A stretch of DNA of 64,000 nt, taken from the NCBI GenBank assembly GCA_022747635.1, contig JAKTNV010000018.1:3346927-3410926 (forward strand), given 5' to 3'. Below the pieces are notes generated by a model. The model worked only from the letters and a program-made list of their open reading frames with translations. It made no database searches and was not told where the DNA came from. Each line of letters begins with the position of its first letter. Position 1 is the first letter of the stretch. The DNA is from Hetaerina americana. Taxonomy: Eukaryota > Arthropoda > Insecta > Odonata > Calopterygidae. Both the position numbers and the translations under genes were made by a program. Shown here piece by piece: positions 62,581 to 64,000 of the stretch.

Positions 62581-62703
62581 GTGAGTTTGATGGTGGAGGA
62601 GGGAGTGGAAGGGGCGGGAGGATGTGAGCCGAATTGAGTGCATTTGAAAACTCATGACATTTATTCAGTTCTACTGATTAGTACCTACCTAATTGCTTAC
62701 ATG

Positions 62704-63624
62704 CGAGGTCTATCCAATAGATATGTGAACTGGTGCAATCTGGCAGCCATGATGCGGACTATAGCCCCGCCCACCAGTGGCGCTAGTTGCCTGAGACCCA
62801 ATGAACAGCCGTCTGTGCTTGGTGGATCGTCGAGCTGTGCGTATGGTGCCTGTTACGATAGTTTCTGCTGTCCTTGTTTTTACTGTTTGTCAAAAATGGA
62901 AATTGACGAAATCATGGAGAAACGAATCAACATGAATTTTTTACCTAAAGTACGGTAAACGTTATCAAGAAATTACTGACATGTTGACTGCTGTCTATGG
63001 TGATAATGCTGCGAAGAAAACCTCTGTTTCCAAGTGGATTGAATCAAAGCAAAAAATCAAGAAAAAGCCGATTAAAAATCAATGTCATGATCCTGGATTT
63101 CTTTGATGTCGAAGGTGTTGTTCATCATGGATGTCTTCCTGAAGGACAAACAGAAAATTCTGAGTTCTGCTTTACAATTCTCAAGCGTTTGAAAGATCAT
63201 GCCAGTCGTGTGCGACCAAATTTGACTCAAGGCGATCCTTCATAATGACAATGCACGTACACATTCAGCATTGATTGTTCGCTAGTTTCTGGTAAAAAAT
63301 TCAATCACCTTCATCCTTGATCATCCTCCTTTTCTGCCAGATCTTACCCTGCAACTTTTCCTATTCCCAAAATGCAAAAATGCGATGAGGGGACATCACT
63401 GGGAACATGTGGACACAGTAAAGCAAGAAACGACAAGACAACTAAAAAGCCTAACTGCGGAGGACTTCCCAAGGGTGCTTTACTCAACACTGGAAAAGAA
63501 GATGGAATAAGAACGTAGCAACAACGAATGGAGAGTACTTTGAAGGGGACAAAATGGATGCAGACTAAATTTTGCAAAATAAAGTTTTCTGGCCTCAGTT
63601 CACATATTTATTGGACAGACCTCG
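62704..63624 (+). mobile_element. Mariner family F, copy 4 (most complete ends)
   Basis: CGAGGTCTATCCAATAGATA at the left and its inverse at the right, before TA at 63625. It has a 5' UTR shared with 30419-30865; transposase start MEIDEIMEKRINMNF near 62896; middle piece MILDFFDVEGVVHHGCLPEG near 63084; C-terminal [10 protein letters not shown] near 63384 and TAEDFPRVLYSTLEKKM near 63455. Frame breaks and loss of the first catalytic block make it inactive. Confidence 0.82.
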
Positions 63625-63639
63625 TATTTTGATTAAGAG

Positions 63640-64000
63640 AGATCTCCGACTATCAGGGTTTTTTAAATTCAACAGTTTCACTGGTTTTTCTCCAGTAATG
63701 TAGGAAAATTTCCATTCTCATGTCAGGGGTACTAATGAAGCTGTCTTATTTAAATTTATGCTATTTATATAGTCAACTATGGGTGCGGCAAGTTATGACC
63801 TATCAAACAATTTGTCTATGGGTTAATCCCTTTCCAAATGCCCACTTGGTGAATTGTATATTTTGTTTAGATGCCAGCTTACTATTGGGCCGGCAGGGTC
63901 ATTACCAAATTAATTCCAGGTAATAAAATTTGAGAAGTCTGTGTGTGGAGGGGCTCTGTGGCCATATATATATATATTACAATTTACCGTGTGAGTGTTC
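63640..64000 (+). other. Intron to window end
   Basis: No feature beyond a short (TA)n run near 63965-63978. The next LYST exon must begin after 64000. Confidence 0.5.

Overview
The window is eukaryotic and almost certainly from an arthropod. Its exons are widely spaced (90-448 bp) with GT-AG borders in an AT-rich background. The repeats are typical of arthropod genomes: mariner elements, Penelope-like elements (PLEs), CR1/Jockey-like LINEs, pogo/Tigger elements and a piggyBac derivative. I cannot name the species.

One host gene spans the window on the + strand. Fourteen internal exons between 164 and 62580 join without a frame conflict into 3237 coding bases (1079 codons). I read it as the ortholog of LYST (lysosomal trafficking regulator, the BEACH-family protein called mauve in Drosophila). 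The exons appear to cover the middle of the protein: an acidic YVTADEGY linker, helical repeats, a concanavalin A-like domain spread over exons 7-10, and a further helical block. The first exons and the PH, BEACH and WD40 exons lie outside the window.

The introns (1.6-9.9 kb) are packed with transposons. 586-4946 is a PLE composite: one complete-looking RT + GIY-YIG copy on the minus strand and a 5'-inverted, truncated copy on the plus strand, together framed by a 12-bp near-perfect target duplication. 6962-9905 is a frameshifted CR1/Jockey-type LINE. 10549-11868 is a mariner. 12840-13930 is a decayed second PLE. 15050-16800 holds two mariner 5' ends back to back. 19236-20566, 36158-37486 and 53126-54456 are three copies of one mariner family; two of them carry the same chimeric 3' end. 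22959-24013, 45240-47395 and 56782-58858 are pogo-like elements, the second of them split by a LINE. 25115-26861, 31750-32370 and 42250-42660 are Tigger-like. 28640-29839, 30419-30865, 38660-39468 and 62704-63624 are copies of another mariner family. 42922-43819 is a piggyBac derivative. Three copies of a tRNA-headed repeat lie near 25.4, 34.7 and 50.7 kb.

The least ordinary signals are the hammerhead-ribozyme-like motifs in the PLE terminal repeats, the two PLE insertions arranged as inverted dimers with 12-bp target duplications, and the mariner lineage whose 3' end was replaced by an inverted copy of its 5' end. I saw no bacterial genes, CRISPR array or viral genome.
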